From: Spirosoma spitsbergense DSM 19989
GTDB taxonomy: Bacteria > Bacteroidota > Bacteroidia > Cytophagales > Spirosomataceae
Direction of reading: 5' to 3'
Length of the DNA: 53,538 bases
Assembly (NCBI RefSeq): GCF_000374085.1
Contig: NZ_KB893572.1
Coordinates: forward strand, 1-53,538
A model generated the notes under the pieces. That model searched no databases, was not told the DNA's origin, and saw nothing but the letters and a program-made list of their open reading frames with translations. Shown here in pieces: positions 1 to 7,874 of this stretch (position 1 is its first letter; the number at the start of each line of letters is the position of its first letter). Made by a program: the position numbers and the translations under genes.

Positions 1-1
1 G

Positions 2-100
2 TTGTTTAGTTTATTCCGTCACGGTTTAGATGAACTGCGCGATAGAATCCTTAAAGGCCAACCTGTTGGCCACCTTGTACCACTTTTGTCCTGTACTTAG
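2..100 (+). CDS. Transposase, C-terminal fragment (cut by window start)
   Basis: An open frame enters from the left edge and stops with TAG at 98-100, leaving 32 residues that end in PLLSCT. The stop codon lies inside the terminal inverted repeat, as is common in compact IS elements. Assignment to the IS4-like group rests on pairing with the N-terminal fragment at the right edge of the window and on the shared terminal repeat. The catalytic DDE region is not in the window. The fragment alone would not be identifiable. Confidence 0.7.
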   Translation: MFSLFRHGLDELRDRILKGQPVGHLVPLLSCT

Positions 101-102
101 GT
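82..102 (+). repeat. IS terminal inverted repeat (right end)
   Basis: The 21 bases are the perfect reverse complement of 53275-53295. Similarity is lost immediately on both sides (81 against 53296 and 103 against 53274), which fixes the tip of the element near base 102. Confidence 0.85.
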
Positions 103-195
103 CCCTATCAGTCAATGAATCAGAATGGTGGGAGGAGGGAGAACCACCTCGTTTTGTCTTATTGTCGAGAGTCATATTCACTAGCTTGCAAACCG

Positions 196-699
196 ATGCG
201 CTTTTTTTCAGTCGTAGTATTAATTCCCTGTTTCGCAACTATGCTACATGCTCAGCCCAATTCAGCCGGTCATAATCCGAGCGTTTCCTCTATCATGCAA
301 ACTTACTCGTACAGGTTACTGCCGGGGCAGGACTTGAAAAAGGAAATAGAAGCTATAGTTCGGCAGGAGCATATTGAGGCTGGGGCTATACTAACGTGCG
401 TAGGGAGTCTGACAAAGGCAACGTTAAGAATGGCAAATCAGTCGGAGCCCAGCGTATGGCAGGATCATTTCGAGATTGTTTCGCTGGTGGGCACTCTTTC
501 GACCAACGGAAGCCACTTACATTTGTCAGTGTCCGATTCAACGGGGAAAACAATTGGAGGACATTTACTGGACGGTTGTACGATTTATACAACCGTTGAA
601 CTAGTAATCGGTGTTATGACCGATCTCGTTTATGAGCGACAAACAGATCCCACTTTCGGGTATAAGGAGTTGACCGTAAGAAAGAAGAGACGTAAATAA
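196..699 (+). CDS. Secreted PPC/DUF296-domain protein
   Basis: The 167-residue product starts with a signal peptide (MRFFSVVVLIPCFA, cleavage near HAQ at about residue 20). The remainder is a PPC domain, also called DUF296, the small beta-fold also found in plant AHL proteins and stand-alone in prokaryotes. The family hallmark GGHLLDGC followed by TTVE is near residues 120-133. I chose ATG 196 because it gives a clean signal peptide; the frame is open further upstream to 115. The gene begins 93 bp after the IS tip, so its promoter may have been replaced by the insertion. Stand-alone prokaryotic PPC proteins have no settled function, and export is unusual for a family often linked to DNA binding in plants. 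A perfect hairpin terminator follows the stop. Confidence 0.75.
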   Translation: MRFFSVVVLIPCFATMLHAQPNSAGHNPSVSSIMQTYSYRLLPGQDLKKEIEAIVRQEHIEAGAILTCVGSLTKATLRMANQSEPSVWQDHFEIVSLVGTLSTNGSHLHLSVSDSTGKTIGGHLLDGCTIYTTVELVIGVMTDLVYERQTDPTFGYKELTVRKKRRK

Positions 700-700
700 A

Positions 701-739
701 CGGGAAATGCCATCTGAATTAGATGGCATTTCCCGTTTT
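701..739 (+). terminator. Bidirectional intrinsic terminator
   Basis: A perfect 15-bp stem (701-715 with 721-735) encloses a 5-base loop and is followed by TTTT. An A-run before the stem supplies the T-tail for the opposite strand. It sits between the convergent PPC gene and nuclease gene and can serve both. Confidence 0.9.
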
Positions 740-753
740 AAGAATGATAGTGA

Positions 754-1350
754 TCAATTACGCTTACTCATCTCATCCCGAATTCGGGCTGCCCGTTCGT
801 ATTCTTCGTTACCAAGTGCTTCTTCCAGCATTCGCTGCAACTCTTCAGAGGAGGCATTTTTGAGCTGATCCCCAAACGAACGGGTCGATGGGCGATTTGA
901 GGAACGTACCAGTTCTTCCTGTTCTTCCTCTTCATCATTCCCACTGGCTGTAATACCCGCTTCGGACAGAATGGACTCGTTGGTATAGATGGGTACGTCG
1001 AAGCGAATGCCAATAGCAATCGCGTCGGACGGTCGGGCATCAACTGTCGATTCCCGTACGCCATCGAAGCAAACGATTTTCGCAAAGAAAATTCCCTCCC
1101 GAAGTTCAGAAATCATTATTTCCCGAACGGTAAATTTAAATTGTTCCGCAAACTGTTTAAACAGATCATGCGTCATGGGACGGTTCGGAACGATTTTTTC
1201 TATTTCAATGGCAATAGCCTGCGCTTCGAACATACCAATAATGATCGGCAAGCGTCGATTGCCATATTCTTCACCCAGCACCAGTGCAAACGAACCCGAT
1301 TGCGACTGGCTGGGTGATAATCCTAATATTTCCAGCTTAATCTTATCCAC
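754..1350 (-). CDS. Bifunctional nuclease family protein with UVR motif
   Basis: The 198-residue protein has an N-terminal BFN/DUF151 domain (about residues 1-135, with LPIIIG near 35 and RPSDAIAIGIRF near 106-117). A C-terminal UvrB/UvrC-type UVR helix pair spans about 165-198 (SSEELQRMLEEAL followed by ERAARIRDEM). Proteins of this family have been described as nucleases acting on RNA and DNA, and the UVR helices usually mediate protein contact. The domain pairing is typical of Bacteroidota. Translation must begin at GTG 1350 because the next Met would cut into the domain. It lies 101 bp downstream of etfA on the same strand and shares a bidirectional terminator with the PPC gene. The cellular role here is not known. 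Confidence 0.85.
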   Translation of the reverse strand: MDKIKLEILGLSPSQSQSGSFALVLGEEYGNRRLPIIIGMFEAQAIAIEIEKIVPNRPMTHDLFKQFAEQFKFTVREIMISELREGIFFAKIVCFDGVRESTVDARPSDAIAIGIRFDVPIYTNESILSEAGITASGNDEEEEQEELVRSSNRPSTRSFGDQLKNASSEELQRMLEEALGNEEYERAARIRDEMSKRN

Positions 1351-1451
1351 GGTGCGAAATTAACGAAAAGTAATCAGTCAGACTGCCGATGCACTACTCA
1401 GCATGTCAGGAAATTTCAAATTATTGACTCGCTGATAGTATAACTAACCAA

Positions 1452-2414
1452 TTACAAAGCTCTAACTGCTTTTGTCAGGCGGGGTAGTACATCGAATACG
1501 TCGCCAACGATGCCATAATCTGCTGACTTGAAAAATGGGGCATCGGCATCTTTGTTAATAACAACGATTACCTTGGATGAGTTTACGCCCGCCAGATGTT
1601 GTATGGCTCCTGATATGCCACAGGCGATATATAGATTTGGACTAATTTTGATACCGGTCTGCCCTACGTGTTCGGAGTGAGGGCGCCAATCGAGGTCTGA
1701 TACTGGTTTTGAGCAGGCAGTGGCCGCATGAAGCGCATTGGCTAAATCCTCTACGATTTCCCAATTTTCGGGGCCTTTCAGACCGCGTCCTGCTGAAACA
1801 ACCAGGTCAGCTTCAGGAAGTAATATATCGCCGGATGATTTTTCAGTGCTTTTGACGGAAATAGCAAAATCGGCTTCATTCAGCGCCGGTGTAAACGGGT
1901 CCACCGAAGCCGTACCGTCTTTTTCTTCAGGTGTTATCGTATTCTTCTTGATGGCAAGAATTTTTGTATCGGCTTTCAATTCATTGTAGGCAAAGGCCTT
2001 TCCCGTGTATATGCTTGTTTTTACCACGAAGCCATTCGACAAGTTGGGTAGTTCGATCACGTTGGCGGCCAAACCTGCTTTGAGTTTACCGGCTAGCCGG
2101 GCAGTCATGGCATCGGCCAACGATGATTTGGCTAACACGATAACTTTGCTGCCTTCCTGCTGAACAGCGGCAGCCACCACGGTGGCATAAGCCATACCAT
2201 TAGGCTCGGTCAGCTTAGCGTCGGTGGCATGGAGTACCCTGGTCGCTCCAAACCGCCCGGCCGAGGCCAGTTCGGCGTCATCAGCCGGGCCGACGATAAT
2301 GGCAGTAGCCGATGTGCCGGTCATTTCGGCCACTTTGGCACCATAGAAAATAGCTTCCTGTGAGGATTTCTTGATCTTACCCTCGTCTAATTCGGCAAAT
2401 ATGAGAACGGACAT
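1452..2414 (-). CDS. etfA: Electron transfer flavoprotein alpha subunit
   Basis: The 320-residue protein is the FAD-binding large subunit of ETF, which carries electrons from acyl-CoA and related dehydrogenases to the quinone pool via ETF:quinone oxidoreductase. The N-terminal half has the alpha/beta ETF fold. The C-terminal FAD domain is clear: SAGRGLKGPENW at about 207-218, then SEHVGQTG and the NLYIACGISGAIQHLAG stretch near 250-280, followed by INKDADAPFF. Length is normal for the family. etfB precedes it on the same strand with a 95-bp gap that contains a long inverted repeat. No dehydrogenase or ETF-QO gene is in the window. The partner is the beta subunit encoded upstream. Confidence 0.95.
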   Translation of the reverse strand: MSVLIFAELDEGKIKKSSQEAIFYGAKVAEMTGTSATAIIVGPADDAELASAGRFGATRVLHATDAKLTEPNGMAYATVVAAAVQQEGSKVIVLAKSSLADAMTARLAGKLKAGLAANVIELPNLSNGFVVKTSIYTGKAFAYNELKADTKILAIKKNTITPEEKDGTASVDPFTPALNEADFAISVKSTEKSSGDILLPEADLVVSAGRGLKGPENWEIVEDLANALHAATACSKPVSDLDWRPHSEHVGQTGIKISPNLYIACGISGAIQHLAGVNSSKVIVVINKDADAPFFKSADYGIVGDVFDVLPRLTKAVRAL

Positions 2415-2436
2415 AGTTTCTTTTTTGTGGTTTAGC

Positions 2437-2506
2437 GTTTATGGTTTTTAGTTTATGGTTAGCTACCCTACGTGCGTCAGCCAGGCATAAACTGAATACC
2501 ATAAAC
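2437..2506. repeat. Word-built inverted repeat between etfB and etfA
   Basis: A left arm of 22 bases (2437-2458) and a right arm (2485-2506) are reverse complements at about 19 positions. The left arm consists of 7-base words, GTTTATG GTTTTTA GTTTATG. The hairpin fills almost all of the 95-bp gap and would form in the etfB-etfA transcript. It has no T-tract, so it is not a normal terminator. Similar word-built hairpins lie at 6460-6561 and 44420-44515. Confidence 0.8.
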
Positions 2507-2509
2507 CAG

Positions 2510-3247
2510 TTAAATTACTTTGGCTTCGTTGTGCAGGAGTTGAATCAGTTTTTCGGCTTCCTCTGCGGGAATCATTTTTACGGCGCCACGGGGAGCGGGC
2601 AGTTCATAACTGTCAACAGTAGTGAGCTTATCAGTGCCGGTTGGTTCTACCACTTTCAATGGTTTAGTACGGGCAGTCATAATCCCGCGCATATTAGGAA
2701 TTTTCCATTCGGCAATAGGTTCCTGACAACCCAGCACGAGCGGCAGTTTGGCTTCTAAACTCTCTTTACCGCCTTCTATTTCGCGCGTTATCTGAGCCGT
2801 ATCTCCCTCAATGTCCAGCAACATGACGGGTGAAATAGACGGGATACCCAGCATTTCAGCCACAATCCCGTGGACCTGACCACCATTATAATCGATAGAC
2901 TCACGGCCCATTAGAATGAGATCGTAGCTATTTTCTTTGGCAATCGCTGCAATTTGTTCGGCAACGAAATAAGCATCGGTCGGCTCGGCATTGACGCGGA
3001 TGGCATCATCGGCGCCGATTGCCAAACACTTGCGAATGACAGGCTCCGTATCGGCTTCACCCACGTTTAATACGGTAACGGATGCCCCTGTCTTTTCCTT
3101 CAGTTCAACGGCCCTTGCCAGTGCATAATCATCGTAAGGACCAGTTATGAATGTCACACCTGCCTTGTTCAATTTGGTGTTGTTATCGGTAAAGGCAATT
3201 TTGGTGGTGGTGTCGGGTACACTGGTCACACACACTAATATCTTCAT
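2510..3247 (-). CDS. etfB: Electron transfer flavoprotein beta subunit
   Basis: The 245-residue protein is the AMP-binding small subunit of ETF. It opens with MKILVCVTSVPDTTTKI and keeps the family stretch GPYDDYALARAVELKE near residues 36-51. The motif GRESIDYNGGQVHG, near residues 115-128, belongs to the AMP-binding site. The ETF-beta signature region around GCQEPIAEWKIPNMRGIM is also present. It is the first gene of the etfB-etfA unit and is divergent from the TPR gene. The start is the only good one, since the sequence begins exactly at the conserved N-terminus. The two subunits make a cytoplasmic heterodimer. Confidence 0.95.
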   Translation of the reverse strand: MKILVCVTSVPDTTTKIAFTDNNTKLNKAGVTFITGPYDDYALARAVELKEKTGASVTVLNVGEADTEPVIRKCLAIGADDAIRVNAEPTDAYFVAEQIAAIAKENSYDLILMGRESIDYNGGQVHGIVAEMLGIPSISPVMLLDIEGDTAQITREIEGGKESLEAKLPLVLGCQEPIAEWKIPNMRGIMTARTKPLKVVEPTGTDKLTTVDSYELPAPRGAVKMIPAEEAEKLIQLLHNEAKVI

Positions 3248-3339
3248 GTTTCGTAGGGGTTTTATTGATTTTTATCCGATTTCTGACTCCTTATGCCAAA
3301 TCTCTGGTAATTAGTTACGAACCAGTTTGTCGTAATCAG

Positions 3340-3347
3340 TACATTTG
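3340..3347 (+). promoter_or_regulatory. Putative -7 element TACATTTG
   Basis: The sequence matches the Bacteroidota -7 consensus TAnnTTTG at all eight positions and lies 37 bases before the TPR gene. No TTTG is found at the usual -33 distance. If real, transcription starts near 3354, which rules out any earlier start codon. Confidence 0.4.
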
Positions 3348-3383
3348 AGGATCAAAAATACGAACAATCTTAAAGAAAATAGT

Positions 3384-3740
3384 ATGCAAGCATACTATTT
3401 TTCTACGCGTATGAATAAGGAACGTGTTGATCTATTGACGCAATTTGTACTGGAAGAACCTGGTAATCCATTTAATGTTTACGCCCTGGCAATGGAATAT
3501 ATGGACAGTCAGCCTGAGCGGGCGCGTGTTTACTTTGACCAGTTACTAACCGAACACCCTGATTATTTACCTACCTATTATCATGCGGCAGCGTTGAATG
3601 CCGACCTGGAGGATCGGGATAAAGCGGCTGAATTGTATGAAAAAGGCATTGCACTGGCACAAGTGCAGAAGAACCAGAAAACACTTCAGGAGTTACAGCG
3701 GGCGCAACAGGCGTTTGAAGACGACGAAGATGAGTGGTAA
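3384..3740 (+). CDS. Small tetratricopeptide-repeat-like protein
   Basis: The product is 118 residues from ATG 3384, or 109 from ATG 3411, which begins MNKERVDLL. It is a helical protein with TPR-like periodicity: NPFNVYALAMEY, then PDYLPTYYHAAALNAD, then DKAAELYEKGIALA. The C-terminus is acidic (FEDDEDEW). There is no signal peptide, so it is probably cytoplasmic, and TPR helices usually bind a protein partner. The start is uncertain between the two ATGs; a -7 element at 3340 excludes the TTG at 3345. It is divergent from etfB and its stop lies 13 bp from the convergent lipoprotein gene. No specific function can be given. Confidence 0.7.
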   Translation: MQAYYFSTRMNKERVDLLTQFVLEEPGNPFNVYALAMEYMDSQPERARVYFDQLLTEHPDYLPTYYHAAALNADLEDRDKAAELYEKGIALAQVQKNQKTLQELQRAQQAFEDDEDEW

Positions 3741-3753
3741 CCGGTGGTGTTAA

Positions 3754-4560
3754 TTACCGACGTTGGCGTGCTTTTCGCTGCCGAACCAGTTCCTGTTGGA
3801 ATAACAGAGGCACCGTTGCCCGTCCCGGCAAGTTATAGCTGATTGCCAGGTAGCGGGCATCCTGTACTTTGGGTAAGTAAACAAACCCCCGAACGGACTC
3901 GCCGGGAGCCAGGGTGTTGGCTCTTAAAGCCAGTTCGCGCCAGCGGTATTCCTCGTAATCGTAGCGTTGCATCCGGCTGGAGAAAGTGCCGTAGTCGATA
4001 GCACGTTTGATCGCGATTCCCTGATACGCCACATTGTGCGTGATCCGGTTATTGACGTACTCTCCGTATGAACGACTGCGGGAAGAGGACGATACATCGC
4101 TGGCAACGGCAGCTACCATCAGAATTGTATTGAAAACTTTTGCCCGTTTCAGGCGCTTTTCTTCCTGTTTCCGCTTAAACCCGATTCGCCCGGCTTCATA
4201 GGTAGGGTCGGCGGCAACCCGGTGGAGCGGTAAAGCTGGATTACGCGGGTCGGAAAGTGTATCCTGGGCGGCACCAAGGGCTACCAGACGAAAATCGGCG
4301 GGGTTTACTTCGATAGGTTGATTCGTGTAATTCTTAATTTCTATATCCAGCGTAACGAACTCCAGATCTTCCCGCTCAAACGAAGCGACTACCCCCACGC
4401 CATTCTCCTCCGCTTTCGTTACCGATCGACCATCAATCATAGTCACATCGCCAGATACCGGCTTCAGTTGGTAAGTCGTCACTGTTGGTGCGCAACTACT
4501 CAGCATACCGACCAGGAGGCCTGTAGCAAGGAAAAGTTTCAGGGTAGAAAAAGTCTTCAT
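3754..4560 (-). CDS. Lipoprotein of unknown function
   Basis: The 268-residue product has a lipoprotein signal peptide ending in LSSCAP, with the lipidated Cys at about residue 23, so it is membrane anchored and exported. The N-terminal half resembles a beta-sandwich: FVTLDIEIKNYTNQPIEVNPADF is split here as a motif of alternating strands near 68-90. A basic stretch (KRKQEEKRLKRAKVF) near 130-145 precedes a short hydrophobic helix, and a serine/arginine-rich turn follows. The closing third, APGESVRGFVYLP and LAISYNLPG, is again beta-rich. I do not recognise a named family. The gene is convergent with the TPR gene and divergent from the AraC regulator. Confidence 0.7.
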   Translation of the reverse strand: MKTFSTLKLFLATGLLVGMLSSCAPTVTTYQLKPVSGDVTMIDGRSVTKAEENGVGVVASFEREDLEFVTLDIEIKNYTNQPIEVNPADFRLVALGAAQDTLSDPRNPALPLHRVAADPTYEAGRIGFKRKQEEKRLKRAKVFNTILMVAAVASDVSSSSRSRSYGEYVNNRITHNVAYQGIAIKRAIDYGTFSSRMQRYDYEEYRWRELALRANTLAPGESVRGFVYLPKVQDARYLAISYNLPGRATVPLLFQQELVRQRKARQRR

Positions 4561-4757
4561 CGTACGAACAGGTTAAAGCAATACCTATCAGTTGGTTAAC
4601 ACCAAAGTTACGCATTTGGTTGATGCAACAGTATTGGAATTGGGACAGACGGTCTGAAGCGTCAGGGAAAATGACCGCTTAATAAAAGGCACTTACGCTG
4701 TTACCTAACAGTCAGAAATTATCGACTAATTCACTGGTAACTGACCACACAAAAAGC

Positions 4758-5576
4758 ATGTTTTATCGCAAATTCAACCCTTCTGCCCACCTCACTCCCT
4801 TTGTGGCGTGCTACTTTGTGTGGGAGAGTCAGGATATTGCACCAAAACCACTACGAATCGAGTCACCCCCTTCGGGTTACGCATCGATGGTATTCAACTT
4901 CGGTGATGCCTATCAGGTAGAGAACAGCAAGCACGAATCCCTGATGACGCCGGCTATGTTTCTGACCGGTCAGGCTACGCAAAGCTACTCATTGAACCTG
5001 AGTGGCCGGATTGGTATGGTCGGTATTGTATTCAAACCAGCGGGAATGTCATCGTTGTTTGGCTTGCCGATGTATGAATTTACGGATGAGCGGGTTGACC
5101 TGACCGATGTGCTGGGCAAGTCACTGACCAATGTACAGGGGCCAATTCTGGAAGCCGGTAACCCGGTCGAGCGTGTTCAGCTACTGGAGCAGTTTCTGTT
5201 GCGGCAACTCGCAAAGAAAAACCCTTCCTTCGACCGTACGGATTATACGGCCAACCTGATCGTAGAACGGAAAGGCGTGGTCAATGTCAGCGAGTTGATG
5301 GATGACCTGTACGTATGCCGACGGCAGTTTGAACGGCAGTTTCTCCAAAAAGTAGGCATTAGCCCCAAATATTACGCCCGTGTCCGCCGGGTAGGCCACC
5401 TCTGTGCCCAGTTAGCCTCGCAACGCTGGCAGATAAACGACTGGCACGAGCTAATCTATCAGTGCGGTTACTACGACCAGTCTCATTTTATCCGGGAGTT
5501 CACCCAGTTTACGGGTAAGCGACCTTCATTGTACGTGAAAGATAATCAGGAACTGACGCGGTTTCTGGATACGTAA
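4758..5576 (+). CDS. AraC-family transcriptional regulator
   Basis: The 272-residue protein has an N-terminal sensing domain (about 1-150) of the kind seen in Bacteroidota AraC regulators that begin FNPSAHLTPFVACYFVWE. The C-terminal two-helix-turn-helix DNA-binding domain spans about 165-262. Its second helix carries the family pattern IYQCGYYDQSHFIREFTQFTG, split around residues 230-250. The ligand is unknown. The secreted protein at 5648 starts 71 bp downstream on the same strand and is a natural candidate target or operon partner. No strong promoter is visible upstream. The regulatory assignment is secure; the target is inference. Confidence 0.85.
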   Translation: MFYRKFNPSAHLTPFVACYFVWESQDIAPKPLRIESPPSGYASMVFNFGDAYQVENSKHESLMTPAMFLTGQATQSYSLNLSGRIGMVGIVFKPAGMSSLFGLPMYEFTDERVDLTDVLGKSLTNVQGPILEAGNPVERVQLLEQFLLRQLAKKNPSFDRTDYTANLIVERKGVVNVSELMDDLYVCRRQFERQFLQKVGISPKYYARVRRVGHLCAQLASQRWQINDWHELIYQCGYYDQSHFIREFTQFTGKRPSLYVKDNQELTRFLDT

Positions 5577-5594
5577 AATGTCGCATTTGTACAA

Positions 5595-5623
5595 TTTATG
5601 CCCCGGTGGAGCCCATAGCTTTG
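5595..5623 (+). promoter_or_regulatory. Putative promoter of the duplicated secreted protein
   Basis: TAGCTTTG at 5616-5623 fits the TAnnTTTG -7 consensus. Only a degenerate TTTA at 5595-5598, with 17 bases of spacing, could serve as the -33 element. A start near 5630 would leave an 18-base leader to ATG 5648 and excludes the upstream GTG at 5606. Confidence 0.4.
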
Positions 5624-5647
5624 TCATCAAATCACTCAAACGATACG

Positions 5648-6451
5648 ATGATGAAGTCACTGCTGCTTTTCCTTAGTTTACTGCCCGCCCTCGCGGTTGA
5701 ATCCGACGAACCTGTTCAGAAACTGAACGGAGCCTATCGGCAAACAAAAAACAAATATGGGTCGATGACGACCTGGAAAACCCGCGATTCGGTAACGGTT
5801 ATCAAAGTGTTCCGGGACGGGTATTGGTTTGGTGCATTTTACAACGACAGGCGGTCCGGGCGCACGTCGTTCGACGGAGCCTGTGGCGGAACGTATGAAC
5901 TAAAAAACGGTAAGTATGTGGAGAAGGTCGGGTTTTACTCCTGGGATTCTACGGCAGTAGGAAACGCTTTTTCGTTCGATTACAAAATCAGTTCGAAACA
6001 GTACGAACAGTTCGGCGTGATGAACTCCGACAAGTACAAAAACTACCCCATCAACGAAGTATGCGAACGCATTACGGCTACTGAACCGCTCAAAAATAAC
6101 AGCCTGGAGGGGGTATGGTTTATGAAGGAAGGTTACTGGGGTGGCCAAAGCCGATTTGGTCAGGGTAAGTACAAAGACTTCGAAGTGGTCAAGATTTTTA
6201 GCTATCCGGTGGTGGTGTATGCTTATTACAACCCCATAACCCGGCGGTTCGATGGCGCAGGTGGAGCGCATTATCAGTTTGATGGGAAAGTGCTGACCGA
6301 AACCAATGAATTCTGGTCGTGGCAGGCCGACGGTTCGCGGAAGGGTAATGTAGAGACCTTCAAAACGTCGCTCAACAACGGTCAGTTTGTACAGCAGGGC
6401 TGGGAAGGGAAACTGCGCGAAGTATATGCCAAAGCACCTGCCCGCAACTAA
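5648..6451 (+). CDS. Secreted protein with two homologous halves, function unknown
   Basis: The 267-residue product begins with a signal peptide (MMKSLLLFLSLLPALAVES). The mature part is an internal duplication. Residues about 25-135 and 155-255 share an order of motifs: an opening LNGAY or LEGVW, then VIKVF or VVKIF, then the AFYND or AYYNP strand, then FDGACGGTY or FDGAGGAHY. After these come FYSWDS or FWSWQA and a final QFG or QQG. This looks like two lipocalin-sized beta domains, but I cannot name a family. ATG 5648 and ATG 5651 are adjacent; either gives the same signal peptide. It lies 71 bp after the AraC regulator on the same strand and may be controlled by it. Confidence 0.75.
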   Translation: MMKSLLLFLSLLPALAVESDEPVQKLNGAYRQTKNKYGSMTTWKTRDSVTVIKVFRDGYWFGAFYNDRRSGRTSFDGACGGTYELKNGKYVEKVGFYSWDSTAVGNAFSFDYKISSKQYEQFGVMNSDKYKNYPINEVCERITATEPLKNNSLEGVWFMKEGYWGGQSRFGQGKYKDFEVVKIFSYPVVVYAYYNPITRRFDGAGGAHYQFDGKVLTETNEFWSWQADGSRKGNVETFKTSLNNGQFVQQGWEGKLREVYAKAPARN

Positions 6452-6459
6452 AATAGATT

Positions 6460-6561
6460 GTCATCAGGTAGTTATTTCGGGTCATTCGTTGTCATCGATA
6501 GTCATCAGGCTGTCTATTCAATAAATGACCATTTAATGCCAACCAAATGACAATCAATGAC
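6460..6561. repeat. GTCAT-word inverted repeat
   Basis: GTCAT or a one-base variant recurs at 6460, 6471, 6481, 6491 and 6501, a period of 10-11 bases. Its complement ATGAC (or ATGCC) recurs at 6525, 6536, 6547 and 6557 with the same period. The two halves can fold on each other around 6506-6524. The array starts 9 bases after a stop codon and ends 38 bases before the next gene on the same strand. Confidence 0.75.
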
Positions 6562-6598
6562 TACTTATTAACTCACTACTTTTCAACTAATAACCCCC

Positions 6599-7045
6599 AT
6601 GACTATGCAGACTACCACACAGGAATCCGTTTCTGACCTTACCCGCAAGGGTGCCTGTCTTGCCTTTTTTACGGCCTATGATGACCTCGATACCGCCCGG
6701 ATGATCGGCCTGGCCGCTCCTGATGCCACTGTTCATTTCCTGCCTTTGGGCGACGATGGTAAAGGGGCCTTCTGGGAGTTCGGTAAAGCCGTTTGGGATT
6801 TACTGATCGACTGCTTCCCCGACATTAGCAATTCGGTCGATAAACTCACTACAGACGGCAGCACCGTAACGGCCAACGTAACCATTGGTGGTACGCAGGT
6901 CAGGGAATTTATGGGCATTGCCAGTAAAGGATGCCGGTTTAATTCTGACCACGTCTTCGTTTTTCAATTCAATGAAGCGGATCAGATTCAGCACCTGACC
7001 ATCAATTGGAATCATGCCGGTTTTGTAAAACAGTTAGGCAGTTGA
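6599..7045 (+). CDS. SnoaL/NTF2-like protein
   Basis: The 148-residue protein has the SnoaL-like alpha+beta cone layout. An N-terminal helix spans about residues 10-30 (ACLAFFTAYDDLDTARMIGL), followed by the strand that carries VHFLPLGDDGKG. The WDLLIDCFPDI helix comes next, then the sheet TVTANVTIGGTQV and the closing LTINWNHAGFVKQLG. Members range from polyketide cyclases to scaffolding domains, so the reaction cannot be assigned. No signal peptide is present. The start codon ATG 6599 is followed two codons later by a second ATG. It follows a word-built hairpin and precedes a response regulator gene by about 160 AT-rich bases. Confidence 0.75.
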   Translation: MTMQTTTQESVSDLTRKGACLAFFTAYDDLDTARMIGLAAPDATVHFLPLGDDGKGAFWEFGKAVWDLLIDCFPDISNSVDKLTTDGSTVTANVTIGGTQVREFMGIASKGCRFNSDHVFVFQFNEADQIQHLTINWNHAGFVKQLGS

Positions 7046-7206
7046 AAATGACTGATTTCGTGTAATTGGATTGGCGGTATGGCTTTAAGCTTGCCGCCAC
7101 TTTTTTGGGTCAGTTTGTTTCCGCCGGATACTAAATTGGCGACTAAAGAGAATGAATTATTTAGTAGCTTGCTAACCGACGTATTCTTATCCATAACCTG
7201 TTGACT

Positions 7207-7848
7207 ATGAGCACCACCCGCCTGTTACTTGTCGACGATCATCAGCTCATTCTGGATAGTCTGCAAACCCTGTTTTCGTCTTTATCCAGTGTGCAGGTTG
7301 TTGGAATGGTAAATGACAGCCGCCGGGTCAGCGAAATGCTGCTGAATACACCCGTCGATGTACTATTGTGCGATTATCAAATGCCTCACTTATCCGGCAT
7401 TGATCTAACCCTGCAACTCCGACAGTCGCACCCAAGGGTAAAGGTGTTACTGCTGACGATGGTTGAGGATGCCCAGACCATCCGCGAGGCTGTGCGGGCT
7501 GGAGTGGGAGGATATATATTGAAACGAACGGGGCGGAATGAACTTGAAAAAGCCATAACAACAATCAGGCAGGGCCAGCGGTATTTCAGCCCGGATGTGC
7601 TGGAACAACTAACCTGCCTGGAGGAATCGACAACGGCAGACCATAACCCATTAACCGCCCTTACCGACCGCGAGGTAGATGTACTACGGCTCATTGCCGA
7701 CGAAAATCCGACCCATAAAATAGCCGAAAAACTGTTTATCAGTGTCCCCACCGTAGAAACTCACCGCCGACACCTGATGCAGAAACTTGGCGTGAAGAGC
7801 GTAGTGGGTATGGTAAAGTACGCCATGAAATATGGTTTGGTGCAGTAA
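7207..7848 (+). CDS. NarL/LuxR-family response regulator
   Basis: The 213-residue protein has a receiver domain at 1-120 with the acidic pair D10/D11, phosphoacceptor D56 (LLCDYQMP) and K106 (GGYILK). A LuxR-type helix-turn-helix follows at about 148-213 (LTDREVDVLRLI, then SVPTVETHRRHLMQKLGV). ATG 7207 is preferred over TTG 7201. It is convergent with a NarL-type histidine kinase gene 26 bp away, which is almost certainly its cognate sensor. The DNA-binding half is clearly homologous to the receiver-less protein at 10535. The palindromic boxes at 9769 and 10419 are plausible targets because NarL/LuxR regulators usually bind inverted repeats; this is inference. Confidence 0.9.
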   Translation: MSTTRLLLVDDHQLILDSLQTLFSSLSSVQVVGMVNDSRRVSEMLLNTPVDVLLCDYQMPHLSGIDLTLQLRQSHPRVKVLLLTMVEDAQTIREAVRAGVGGYILKRTGRNELEKAITTIRQGQRYFSPDVLEQLTCLEESTTADHNPLTALTDREVDVLRLIADENPTHKIAEKLFISVPTVETHRRHLMQKLGVKSVVGMVKYAMKYGLVQ

Positions 7849-7874
7849 TCGATTCTACCGCTATTTATTGCCCG

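Larger units (their letters stand above)
1..102 (+). mobile_element. Right end of an IS4-like insertion sequence (partial)
   Basis: The first 100 bases carry the last codons of a transposase, and the element closes with a 21-bp terminal repeat at 82-102. That repeat is the exact reverse complement of 53275-53295 at the other end of the window, where the start of a same-oriented transposase is found. The two ends therefore look like opposite ends of two copies of one IS. The left part of this copy lies outside the window. Confidence 0.8.

Noticed and set aside
1355-1362. TAATTTCG on the minus strand as a promoter of the bifunctional nuclease gene
   Set aside because: It would place the transcription start at or inside the GTG start codon and it has no -33 element.
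7201-7206. TTG 7201 as start of the response regulator
   Set aside because: ATG 7207 lies two codons later and matches the usual N-terminus of the receiver domain.
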